From NCBI GenBank assembly GCA_028289125.1, contig JAQGGZ010000005.1:83673-147672 (forward strand): a stretch of DNA of 64,000 bases. The letters run 5' to 3'. A model generated the notes under the pieces. The model was given only the letters and a program-made list of their open reading frames with translations, searched no databases and had not been told where the DNA came from. A program made the translations under genes and the position numbers. This document shows positions 8,049-16,827 of this stretch, one piece after another. The stretch comes from Candidatus Saccharimonadota bacterium (GTDB taxonomy: Bacteria > Patescibacteriota > Saccharimonadia > Saccharimonadales > UBA4665). How positions within the stretch are numbered: position 1 is the stretch's first letter; every line of letters begins with the position of its first letter.

Positions 8049-8579
8049 GTGTATTTGTTCGCAGCAGCAGAAGCAAGCAGTAATGGCGGCCTGATCGATG
8101 CCCTCGGTATCAAAGGCCAGCTTTTCCTTGTCCAAGGTATTGCCTTCCTGATCCTGGTCGGCTTGCTGGGGAAATTCGTCTGGCCGGTATTGATCAAGGC
8201 AATCGATGCTCGCCGCAGTGCCATCGAAGCTGGTTTAGAAGAAGCGAAGCAATCACGCGAAGCGCTTGATAAGGCCAACGAAAAAGCCGACAAGCTGTTA
8301 GCGGCCGCCCGCAAGGACGCCGACGCGGTTATCTCGCGTGGGCAGCAGGAAGCCGCCGGCGTCATCGCAGAAGCTGAAGCCAAGGCGAAAGTCCGGGCTG
8401 AACGCCTCGTGGCCGACGCTCACAAGCAGCTCGAGGCTGACATTGCGAAGGCCCGTCGTGACCTTAAGAAGGATACTGCCGAACTGGTCGCCAGCGCGAC
8501 CGAACGCATCATCCACGAAAAACTTGATGACAAGAAAGACGCTTCTCTGATCGAGCGCAGCCTTAGCGGAGCCAGCTGA
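8049..8579 (+). CDS. atpF: F-type ATP synthase subunit b
   Basis: A 176-residue stator subunit: one transmembrane helix at about residues 25-48, then a long Ala/Lys/Glu-rich coiled coil forming the peripheral stalk. The start is GTG, 12 nt after the atpE stop, with only a weak purine stretch upstream, so expression probably depends on coupling to atpE. The stop TGA overlaps the atpH ATG by 1 nt. Confidence 0.93.
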   Translation: MYLFAAAEASSNGGLIDALGIKGQLFLVQGIAFLILVGLLGKFVWPVLIKAIDARRSAIEAGLEEAKQSREALDKANEKADKLLAAARKDADAVISRGQQEAAGVIAEAEAKAKVRAERLVADAHKQLEADIAKARRDLKKDTAELVASATERIIHEKLDDKKDASLIERSLSGAS

Positions 8580-8971
8580 TGAAAGCTTCCCGTCGTCTCG
8601 TTGCAGAAACGATCGCTGCCAGGATTCTGGCTGAGCCGAAGCAGTCCGCCAAATGGATGCAGATAGCCGCCGCTTACCTGCTTGAGACCAAGCAGGCCGA
8701 CCGATCGGAACTCTTCCTGAATGATCTGGCCCATGAACTAGTAGCCCAAGGCGGTCCGTTATCGGCTGAAGTGGTCAGCGCCCGGCCCTTGACCGCTGAG
8801 GTCATGTCCGACCTGGAATCGTATCTTAAAAGCGCCACTGGTGCCACAGAAATCGACGTCCAAGTCAGCCACGACCCCAGCTTATTAGGTGGCTTCGTCG
8901 CCCGCACACCCGACGGCGAGATTGACAAGAGTGTGCACCATCAACTAAGCCAATTGCGCGGTATCGCCTGA
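8579..8971 (+). CDS. atpH: F-type ATP synthase subunit delta, short form
   Basis: A 130-residue protein in the atpH position. The C-terminal part ([39 protein letters not shown], split here only for reference) has the conserved delta/OSCP signature DPSLLGGF and DxSxxxxLxxL. The N-terminal helical domain is shorter than in most bacteria (about 130 against 175-180 residues in total). Delta links the b stalk to the top of the alpha3beta3 head. It overlaps atpF by 1 nt; the atpA start follows 11 nt after the stop with AAGGAA as ribosome binding site. Confidence 0.88.
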   Translation: MKASRRLVAETIAARILAEPKQSAKWMQIAAAYLLETKQADRSELFLNDLAHELVAQGGPLSAEVVSARPLTAEVMSDLESYLKSATGATEIDVQVSHDPSLLGGFVARTPDGEIDKSVHHQLSQLRGIA

Positions 8972-8981
8972 AAGGAATAAT

Positions 8982-10523
8982 ATGAGTGATTTAGCAGTCC
9001 ACCAACTCAGTAAAGAACTACAAGACGCCATTGCCAACCTGCGCGAAGACAACGGTCTGACCGATTCAGGTATCGTTACCCGCGTTGGTGACGGTGTGGC
9101 CTGGATTTACGGCCTCCGTAACGCCGGATTCAGTGAAGTCGTAGAAATCGAAGGTCTCGACGGTACGCCCGTCACGGCTTTCGTCCTGAACTTATTAGAA
9201 GATGAAATCGGCGCCGTCCTTCTAGGTGACGACGCCCAGGTCCAGGCCGGCACTCGTGTTACCTTGACCGGCCGTATCCTTGACGTTCCGGTTGGTCCTG
9301 AACTGCTTGGCCGTGTCGTCGACCCGCTTGGTCGCCCGCTGGACGGCCAAGGCCCGGTCGTATCGAAAGAACGTGGTGCTATTGAGCGTAATGCTCCTGG
9401 CGTCATGGCTCGTAAATCCGTCCACGAACCGCTTATGACCGGTATTATGGCAATCGATACCTTGATCCCTGTCGGTCGCGGTCAGCGTGAGCTGATCATC
9501 GGTGACCGCCAGACCGGTAAGACGGCTATCGCCATCGACACCATGATTAACCAGTCCCGCCAGCAGACCGGTGTCGTCAACATCTACGTTGCTATCGGCC
9601 AGAAGTCTTCCAAAGTTGCTGCCCTGGTTGAGCGTCTGAAGCGCGAAGGTGTGCTCGAACAGTCCATCATCGTGGCTACCAGCCCGGCTGACCCGGCTGC
9701 CCTGCTATACCTGGCTCCATACGCCGGTGCTGCCATGGGTGAATACTTCCGCGACAACGGTCAGCACGGCTTGATCATTTACGATGACCTGTCCAAGCAC
9801 GCTGTCGCTTACCGCCAGATGTCCCTGTTGCTCCGCCGCCCACCGGGTCGCGAAGCGTACCCTGGTGACGTCTTCTATCTGCACTCCCGTCTTCTCGAGC
9901 GGGCTGCCAAACTGAATGACGAACTCGGTGGCGGTTCTTTGACTGCCCTGCCGATCATCGAAACTCAGGCTAACGATATCTCCGCTTACATTCCGACCAA
10001 CGTCATCTCGATTACCGACGGTCAGATCTTCCTTGAAACCAACCTGTTCTATCAGGGTATCCGCCCAGCTATCTCGGTCGGTACGTCCGTCTCCCGTGTC
10101 GGTGGTGCCGCCCAGACCAAAGCCGTTAAGAGCGTTGCCGGGTCGTTGAAGCTGGAACTTGCCCAGTACCGCGAACTGGCGTCATTCGCCCAGTTCGGTA
10201 GTGATCTGGACGAAGAAACCAAGTCACGTATCGACCGCGGTCAACGTCTGACTGAAATGCTGAAGCAAAAGCAGTATTCGCCACTCAGCGCGGCTGAAAT
10301 GGTCGTCTCACTGACCGCTATCAACAGCGGTGCCTTCAACAAGGTTCCTGTCGAAAAAATCAAGGATGCCCAGGCCGAACTACTCAGTGACGTCGAGAAG
10401 CATCACAAGGCGCTCGTGAAGCACCTGAACGATGGCAACAAGCCTGAAGAGAAAGACACCAAGGCCCTGACTGAATTAGCTACCAAGGTTGCCGCATCAT
10501 ACGCAAAGGCGGAAGGCAAATAG
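8982..10523 (+). CDS. atpA: F-type ATP synthase subunit alpha
   Basis: A 513-residue protein, full length for the family. Walker A is GDRQTGKTA in the middle of the nucleotide-binding domain, and the [17 protein letters not shown] signature near residues 365-380 is intact, including the catalytic arginine. It forms the non-catalytic nucleotide sites of the F1 head. Codon use is strongly biased towards C-ending codons, as expected for a highly expressed gene. Confidence 0.98.
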   Translation: MSDLAVHQLSKELQDAIANLREDNGLTDSGIVTRVGDGVAWIYGLRNAGFSEVVEIEGLDGTPVTAFVLNLLEDEIGAVLLGDDAQVQAGTRVTLTGRILDVPVGPELLGRVVDPLGRPLDGQGPVVSKERGAIERNAPGVMARKSVHEPLMTGIMAIDTLIPVGRGQRELIIGDRQTGKTAIAIDTMINQSRQQTGVVNIYVAIGQKSSKVAALVERLKREGVLEQSIIVATSPADPAALLYLAPYAGAAMGEYFRDNGQHGLIIYDDLSKHAVAYRQMSLLLRRPPGREAYPGDVFYLHSRLLERAAKLNDELGGGSLTALPIIETQANDISAYIPTNVISITDGQIFLETNLFYQGIRPAISVGTSVSRVGGAAQTKAVKSVAGSLKLELAQYRELASFAQFGSDLDEETKSRIDRGQRLTEMLKQKQYSPLSAAEMVVSLTAINSGAFNKVPVEKIKDAQAELLSDVEKHHKALVKHLNDGNKPEEKDTKALTELATKVAASYAKAEGK

Positions 10524-10526
10524 CCG

Positions 10527-11395
10527 ATGCCATCCCGTCAACAGATTAAAAGCCGCATCCGGTCGGTGACCAGCACCAAGCAGATTACCCGGGCGATGCA
10601 ACTGGTCTCGGCCAGTAAGCTCCGCCGCGCCCAGGAAGCCGTGCAAGGTCCCCGTACCTATGCCGAGGTGGCCCGCGAAATGCTGACCCACTTGCGCGAG
10701 GTAGCCAAAAGCGAGGGTGGCCACGAGCTGTTCCGTGTCCGTCCGGTCAAGTCCCGGCTGATCATCGCGATCGCCAGTGACCGGAGCCTGGCCGGCGCCT
10801 ATAACGCCAACATCTTCCGGGCCGTCGTCCAGCAACTGAGCGATGACCGCAAAGCCGGCGTCAAGACTTCCGTCATCACGATCGGTCGTCAGGTCGCCCG
10901 CAGCGTGGCGCGTCTGAAAGATGTCGAAGCGGCCGGTGTTTATACCGACTTACCCGACAAGCCTGAAACGGTCAGCCTGCGACCGATACTGTTGTCTGCC
11001 TTTGAGAAGTTTACGTCGGGCGAAGTCGATGATGTAACGATCATCTATACCCAGTTCAAATCGACGGTCACTCAGCAGGTCACCTCACAGCGTATCCTGC
11101 CGGCCGGCTTTACCGATGTTGCGCTTGATAAAGAGGTCAAGACTGCCGAGATCGAACCGAGCGTCGAAGAGCTGATCGATGTTACCGTCGTACGTTTCCT
11201 AGAAGCTCAGCTGTATCAGGCATATCTTGAGGCTGCGGCCAGCGAACACGCCATCCGCATGCTTGCCATGAAGAACGCCACTGATAACGCCAGCGACATC
11301 ATCGAAGACCTGACGCTTGAATTCAACAACGCCCGTCAGGCTGCGATTACGCAGGAACTGTCGGAAATCAGTGCCGGTGTGGAGGCATTATCATA

Positions 11396-11396
<1 letters not shown>
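10527..11396 (+). CDS. atpG: F-type ATP synthase subunit gamma
   Basis: A 289-residue central-stalk subunit. The N-terminal helix (RIRSVTSTKQITRAMQLVSA) and the C-terminal signature (ASEHAIRMLAMKNATDNA) are typical; together they form the rotating coiled coil inside the alpha3beta3 head. The gene follows atpA after 3 nt. Its TAA stop shares one base with the ATG of the next small gene. Confidence 0.96.
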
Positions 11397-12945
<1,549 letters not shown>

Positions 12946-13014
12946 GGTACGTAACCGTTTTCCTTCAGGCCCCAGAGGGGAAACCTTCAGGAAAAGGTCA
13001 CATACCTTACGCGC

Positions 13015-13042
13015 AAAAAAACGCCCCACGGGGCGTTTTTTA
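13015..13042. terminator. bidirectional terminator after atpD
   Basis: A run of A, the stem CGCCC/GGGCG with a 4-nt loop (CACG), then a run of T. Confidence 0.8.
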
Positions 13043-13046
13043 TTGC

Positions 13047-13108
13047 AGTAAAAAGACCCTGTTTCGAGAGTTTCCCTTCTGGAACTTGAGAAATAGGGTC
13101 TTTTTACT
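13047..13108. repeat. long hairpin with perfect 14-bp outer stem
   Basis: AGTAAAAAGACCCT at 13047-13060 pairs perfectly with AGGGTCTTTTTACT at 13095-13108. The 34 nt between can continue the helix imperfectly (TTTCGAGAGTTTCC against GGAACTTGAGAAA). It lies just after the atp terminator and could be a second terminator, an mRNA-stabilising structure or a small repeat element. Confidence 0.6.
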
Positions 13109-13181
13109 CAATGTGAAGTAGATTACAGCAACGTTTATAGCTACGGTATATAGTGTTTTTCATAACATAAGGAGACTAAAT

Positions 13182-13439
13182 ATGGGAATACTAGCATGGA
13201 TCATAATCGGTGGTTTGGCTGGCTGGATTGCCAGCATGATTATCGGTAACAACGCAGAACAAGGTGTCGTCGGCAACATCGTCGTCGGTATCATCGGTGC
13301 TTTGCTGGGCGGTTTCTTGTCAGGACTGATCCTGAATCGTGACACCCTAACCGGCTTTAACTTCACGACTTTGATCGTGGCGATATTGGGTGCTACCATT
13401 TTCTTATGGGTACTCCGCAAGGTCACGCACAAAGTCTGA
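13182..13439 (+). CDS. GlsB/YeaQ/YmgE-family small membrane protein
   Basis: An 85-residue, very hydrophobic, Gly-rich protein with three predicted transmembrane segments. The opening MGILAWIIIGGLAGWIA and the GNIVVGIIGALLGGFL repeat are characteristic of the transglycosylase-associated (GlsB/YeaQ/YmgE) family, whose members are often stress-induced; the biochemical role is not known. AAGGAGA lies 8 nt before the ATG. It is an insertion between the main atp operon and atpC. Confidence 0.88.
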   Translation: MGILAWIIIGGLAGWIASMIIGNNAEQGVVGNIVVGIIGALLGGFLSGLILNRDTLTGFNFTTLIVAILGATIFLWVLRKVTHKV

Positions 13440-13458
13440 AGCCGACGGACAATGTCTC

Positions 13459-13494
13459 AACAGCGCTGCTATACGCGGCGCTGTTTTGTTTTGT
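13459..13494. terminator. bidirectional terminator between the YeaQ-like gene and mscL
   Basis: AACAGCGC at 13459-13466 pairs with GCGCTGTT at 13478-13485, followed by a T-rich tail on the plus strand. It overlaps the 3' end of the convergent mscL gene. Confidence 0.65.
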
Positions 13495-13909
13495 GGGCAG
13501 TATTGTCAAACACCACTGTACAAAACGCGCAGCGCTTCGCCGCTAGGGGCACTTCACTGAGACATTCCGGACATTTCTTCGTCGTCGGCTCGGCGGTGGG
13601 TTCGTCTTTGCGTTTGCTAAGGGCAACCAGTTTGTTGACCGGAGTTACAACTAGGAAGAAGACGATCGCGGCGACGATCAGGAAGTTAATCACTGCATTG
13701 ATGAAGTCGCCGTATAAGAAGTGGCTACCCCGGAACGTAAAGAATGCTTCGCCAAATTTGGTTTGTGAATAGAGTGCCCCGATCAAGGGCGTGATGAAGT
13801 CTTTTACTAATGATTGGACGATGGCACTAAAGGCCGCACCGATCACGACAGCGACAGCTAAATCGACGACGTTACCGCGTAAAATGAATTTCTTGAAATC
13901 TTTTAACAT
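13469..13909 (-). CDS. mscL: large-conductance mechanosensitive channel with C-terminal zinc ribbon
   Basis: A 146-residue MscL. The pore helix RGNVVDLAVAVVIGAAF (residues 11-27) is the family signature, and the second transmembrane helix is at about 70-90. After it the usual amphipathic C-terminal helix is replaced or extended by a charged linker and a zinc-ribbon-like knuckle with CPEC at 113-116 and CAFC at 127-130. MscL opens as a safety valve under hypo-osmotic shock. A TACAAT -10 box is 7 nt before the ATG. It shares a mirror-image promoter region with atpC. Confidence 0.9.
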   Translation of the reverse strand: MLKDFKKFILRGNVVDLAVAVVIGAAFSAIVQSLVKDFITPLIGALYSQTKFGEAFFTFRGSHFLYGDFINAVINFLIVAAIVFFLVVTPVNKLVALSKRKDEPTAEPTTKKCPECLSEVPLAAKRCAFCTVVFDNTAHKTKQRRV

Positions 13910-13916
13910 GCGTCCT

Positions 13917-13947
13917 ATTGTACCCTATCCCTGTTATACGGTACAAT
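13917..13947. promoter_or_regulatory. symmetric divergent promoter for mscL and atpC
   Basis: ATTGTACC at 13917-13924 and GGTACAAT at 13940-13947 form a perfect 8-bp inverted repeat. Each arm gives a TACAAT -10 box for one gene (6 nt before the atpC ATG, 7 nt before the mscL ATG), and the opposite arm supplies a TTGTAC -35 at 18-bp spacing. The two promoters therefore occupy the same DNA and should exclude each other. Confidence 0.65.
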
Positions 13948-13953
13948 TGACGG

Positions 13954-14382
13954 ATGAACGTGCAACTTATCACTCTTAACGGCATGGCCTATGACGATGC
14001 GGCTCACGCAGTCATCTTACCGACCATGGCTGGCGAAATCACCGTCCTCGGCCATCACGAGCCTCTTATGAGCGCTTTAAAGCCTGGTGTCATCACCATT
14101 CGCCGTGACGCTAACGATGCTGATTCCAAACTGCAACAGTACGCTACTTATGGCGGCGTGGTTGAAATCGCCCACGATACCGTACGGGTATTAGTCGATG
14201 AAGCCGATTATGGCGATGAAATCAATGAACAAGAAGCTATCGCTGCCCGCCAAGAGGCTGAGCGGCTCAAAGCCAGCGCCAAAAATCAGCAGGAGATGGA
14301 ACACGCCCAGTCGATGATGGATCGTCATGCCGTCCGCGTCCGAGTGGCCGAAATCCGCCGTAGCAACCGCCGCCGCAGTTAG
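13954..14382 (+). CDS. atpC: F-type ATP synthase subunit epsilon, separated from the operon
   Basis: A 142-residue protein with the N-terminal beta sandwich (MAGEITVLGHHEPLMSALKPG matches the GE(I/L)GVLPGHAPL region) and a C-terminal helical hairpin rich in Ala/Glu/Arg. Epsilon connects gamma to the c-ring and in many bacteria inhibits ATP hydrolysis. Normally it follows atpD directly; here about 1 kb, a terminator, a YeaQ-like gene and mscL intervene, and the gene has its own leaderless promoter. Expression can therefore differ from that of the other subunits. Confidence 0.9.
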   Translation: MNVQLITLNGMAYDDAAHAVILPTMAGEITVLGHHEPLMSALKPGVITIRRDANDADSKLQQYATYGGVVEIAHDTVRVLVDEADYGDEINEQEAIAARQEAERLKASAKNQQEMEHAQSMMDRHAVRVRVAEIRRSNRRRS

Positions 14383-14383
14383 A

Positions 14384-14824
14384 TCAGATGTATTCGACCG
14401 ATGGTATGATGTCATGCCTCAGCTGTTGAAGCTGTGCCGTACTGACTTTACGAATAATCGGCGGTGACGCCGGGCTTTCTGCCTGTAGTCGCGTCAAGGT
14501 GATGCGCTGCTCAATCGTCAGAACTGCGGTGGTTACAAACAAGCCGACTTGCTTGGTGTGCGTCAGATAACTGGTCAGCTCAGCACCTAAGTACGGTATC
14601 AAAATAGCTTCCGCTTCCGCCGCGCCTGATTGGCTGACGATGATGCTGTCGAGCCGACCAGCCCAGTGCGAGTCGAACATGAATGCGACGAAACGGTCGG
14701 GGGTTATCGCGTAGGTATCCATAATCGGCTGGTCGTAGTTCCGAAAGGTTGCCACACCAAGATTACCGTCAAGATGGTATTCAATACCTATAGATATGGT
14801 GTCTCGCGCGATGTTCCCTGCCAT
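14384..14824 (-). CDS. hypothetical protein
   Basis: A 146-residue soluble protein that I do not recognise. It opens MAGNIARDTISIGIEYHLDG, contains a SIIVSQSGAAEAEAILIPYLGAEL segment and a helical C terminus, and has no signal peptide or membrane segment. I chose ATG 14824 rather than an earlier in-frame start because TATACT ends 7 nt before it, matching the leaderless pattern of the neighbours. It is convergent with atpC (1-nt gap between stops). Confidence 0.65.
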   Translation of the reverse strand: MAGNIARDTISIGIEYHLDGNLGVATFRNYDQPIMDTYAITPDRFVAFMFDSHWAGRLDSIIVSQSGAAEAEAILIPYLGAELTSYLTHTKQVGLFVTTAVLTIEQRITLTRLQAESPASPPIIRKVSTAQLQQLRHDIIPSVEYI

Positions 14825-14988
14825 ACTCGTAAGTATATGGAGCGTGACACAAAATAGCTGTGATATTGGATACGTGGAAAAGACTTGCACGCAGGTTTAT
14901 AATAGATTGAGTTGTTAAAAATAAATTAAGTTCATAGGAATTTATTGTGATACGAGACGGATATCCAGATTCAGTGGAGGAATTTGCT

Positions 14989-15921
14989 ATGTTAGATGCA
15001 ACACGCGTACAGGTCGCCGCTATGGTCGGACTTGGTGAAGGTAACAAGGGTAACATTGGGCCAAGCAACCTTGAGCCGCAGGTGGCCGAACAGGCCATCG
15101 CTGATATCGGCGATGAGAAATATGTCGCCCCACCAAGCGACACATGGATTTGTGTCGACGGCCGCACCCGGGTAGCGGGCGCTCCAACGCTTGAGGTTGT
15201 TCCTCACCAGATCGCGGGCGGAATTCCTTTTACGGACGCTGCATCACGCTTCATGCGTCCGGTTGAAAGCAACACCAAGCATAGTGCGGTTGTGGTGGAC
15301 GTGACCAAGAAAGCTGTCGCTGCCGGTAAGACTGTTTTCGTGCATGGTGATGATAATGTCGGCGAAACTGACGAGGAAAGTAATAAAGCCGGTTGTGGCG
15401 CGAACAAAGAACTTCGCAACACACTGCGTGACAATGCCCGGAATGCCCACGTCGTAGCGCCATTCGCATGGGAAGTCGGCAAAGGCCTGGGCATCGGCCA
15501 GCATCTGACCGAAGCTGACGTCAACCAGCTCATCATTGACGGTAATGATAACGCCGAAAATGATAGTATCTGGGACATTACTCCCCAGGAGGCCGTCGAA
15601 ATCGCCATTGAAAGCGGTGCTCAATATGAAGTCTATTCCGGTCCTCATCGTGAAGCTACCATCCGCGCTGACATGACTGACGGCGCCTTTGATAAAGACG
15701 CGTTCGTCGCTGATCACACCACGCCTGAAGGAATTGCTCAAGCCTTTGCCGCTTCGTTCGGTGCGTACAAAAAGTACAAGTACGAACAGGTTCTGGCTGC
15801 AGGCGGTACTGAGCGCGAAGCTGCCCTGGAAACCATGGGTGCCCTGCTCTACAACATCTCTGTTTGTAAGGCTCTGAATGACGACAGCACCGAAATTGCC
15901 GTCATCACCAAAGCTGCCTAA
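14989..15921 (+). CDS. putative metal-dependent protein, possibly cadmium/beta-type carbonic anhydrase-like
   Basis: A 310-residue soluble protein. From ATG 14989 the residues Cys55, Asp57 and Arg59 (CVDGR) and, further on, His119 (VHGDD) and Cys136 (AGCGAN) are laid out like the Cys-Asp-x-Arg and His...Cys metal site of beta-type and cadmium carbonic anhydrases, in which Cys-His-Cys bind the metal and the Asp-Arg pair gates it. This is inference from motifs only. ATG 14989 is chosen over the upstream GTG 14947 because GGAGGA lies 7 nt before it. TATAAT at 14898-14903 with a weak -35 (TGGAAA) would give an 80-nt leader. If the assignment is right, it interconverts CO2 and bicarbonate. Confidence 0.55.
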   Translation: MLDATRVQVAAMVGLGEGNKGNIGPSNLEPQVAEQAIADIGDEKYVAPPSDTWICVDGRTRVAGAPTLEVVPHQIAGGIPFTDAASRFMRPVESNTKHSAVVVDVTKKAVAAGKTVFVHGDDNVGETDEESNKAGCGANKELRNTLRDNARNAHVVAPFAWEVGKGLGIGQHLTEADVNQLIIDGNDNAENDSIWDITPQEAVEIAIESGAQYEVYSGPHREATIRADMTDGAFDKDAFVADHTTPEGIAQAFAASFGAYKKYKYEQVLAAGGTEREAALETMGALLYNISVCKALNDDSTEIAVITKAA

Positions 15922-15991
15922 GCTTTACAATTAGTTGTCAACACTGTACGCTTGAGCTATCTAATAATTCAATTCTATTTTGGAGGGTTAC

Positions 15992-16777
15992 ATGTTTAGT
16001 AGAAGACAACTTGCGGCTTACTTAGGAGAATTCCTTGGTACCGCCGGCTTGACGCTTTCCGTCTTGGCCGTCGCCAAATCTAACCTCGGCTCGCTGCCGT
16101 TCTTCGTAGCAATGGCTACGGGCCTGGCTACGACCGTCCTGGTATTCGTATTCAGCTCAGGCAACAGCTACGCCCAGCTGAACCCAGCTGTCACGCTTGG
16201 CCTCTGGACGATACGCCGGGTTAAGAGCCTCGAAGCAATCCTGAACATTGCATTGCAGCTGCTCGGTGGTTTCGCCGCCCTGTCACTGTTCACCTACTTC
16301 GTTAACACCACCATCCCGACTTCCAACCTGGAATTCACCGGCCGTGTCATGGTCGCTGAAGCTGTCGGTACGTTCATCCTGGCATTCGGCTGGGCTGCTG
16401 CACTGTACAACGGTTACCGCGGCTTGGCACTCGGTGCCTCCGTCGGTCTTGCCACATTGGCCGGTATGGTCGTGGCTACATCGGCTTCCGCAGCATTGTT
16501 GAACCCGGCTGTCGCCCTTGGCGTCAACCAATGGGAATGGGGTACGTACGTACTCGGCCCTGTCCTCGGTGCTCTGATTGGCTTCAACCTGTACAGCTTA
16601 TTGTTCGCAGCACCTGAAAAGGTCGTTGCTGTCGCCGCCGAAACGGCTGTCGTCAGTGAAGCACCTGTCGCCACCAAGACGACGGTCGACAAAAAGCCCG
16701 TCGCCGCTAAGAAAGCTGCAAAAACACCTGCAGTCAAGAAGACTACTTCCCGCCCGAAGCGAACCACAAAGCGCTAA
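15992..16777 (+). CDS. aquaporin-family channel with Lys/Ala-rich tail
   Basis: A 261-residue MIP-family channel with six transmembrane helices and both half-helix NPA motifs: residues 64-66 (QLNPAVTLG) and 171-173 (LLNPAVALG). The arginine that normally follows the second NPA and forms the aromatic/Arg selectivity filter is Val174, so solute selectivity should differ from classical water channels. After about residue 210 a 50-residue cytosolic tail rich in Lys, Ala, Pro and Thr resembles histone H1-like tails. GGAGGG lies 5 nt before ATG 15992. A strong terminator follows. Confidence 0.85.
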   Translation: MFSRRQLAAYLGEFLGTAGLTLSVLAVAKSNLGSLPFFVAMATGLATTVLVFVFSSGNSYAQLNPAVTLGLWTIRRVKSLEAILNIALQLLGGFAALSLFTYFVNTTIPTSNLEFTGRVMVAEAVGTFILAFGWAAALYNGYRGLALGASVGLATLAGMVVATSASAALLNPAVALGVNQWEWGTYVLGPVLGALIGFNLYSLLFAAPEKVVAVAAETAVVSEAPVATKTTVDKKPVAAKKAAKTPAVKKTTSRPKRTTKR

Positions 16778-16790
16778 GTCTTATAAGACT
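16777..16790. repeat. 14-bp perfect palindrome at the aquaporin stop codon
   Basis: AGTCTTATAAGACT begins at the last base of the stop codon. It could be a protein-binding site or simply extend the 3' structure; the true terminator is just downstream. Confidence 0.45.
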
Positions 16791-16794
16791 CATC

Positions 16795-16827
16795 AAAAAC
16801 CGGCTCATCACTGAGCCGGTTTTTTTA
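16795..16827. terminator. bidirectional terminator between the aquaporin and helicase genes
   Basis: A run of A, CCGGCTCA (16800-16807), loop TCAC, TGAGCCGG (16812-16819), then eight T. It serves both convergent genes. Confidence 0.85.

Noticed and set aside
8298..8734. Antisense frames over atpF and atpH
   Set aside because: The subunits on the plus strand are clearly identified; the antisense products are compositionally unlike proteins.
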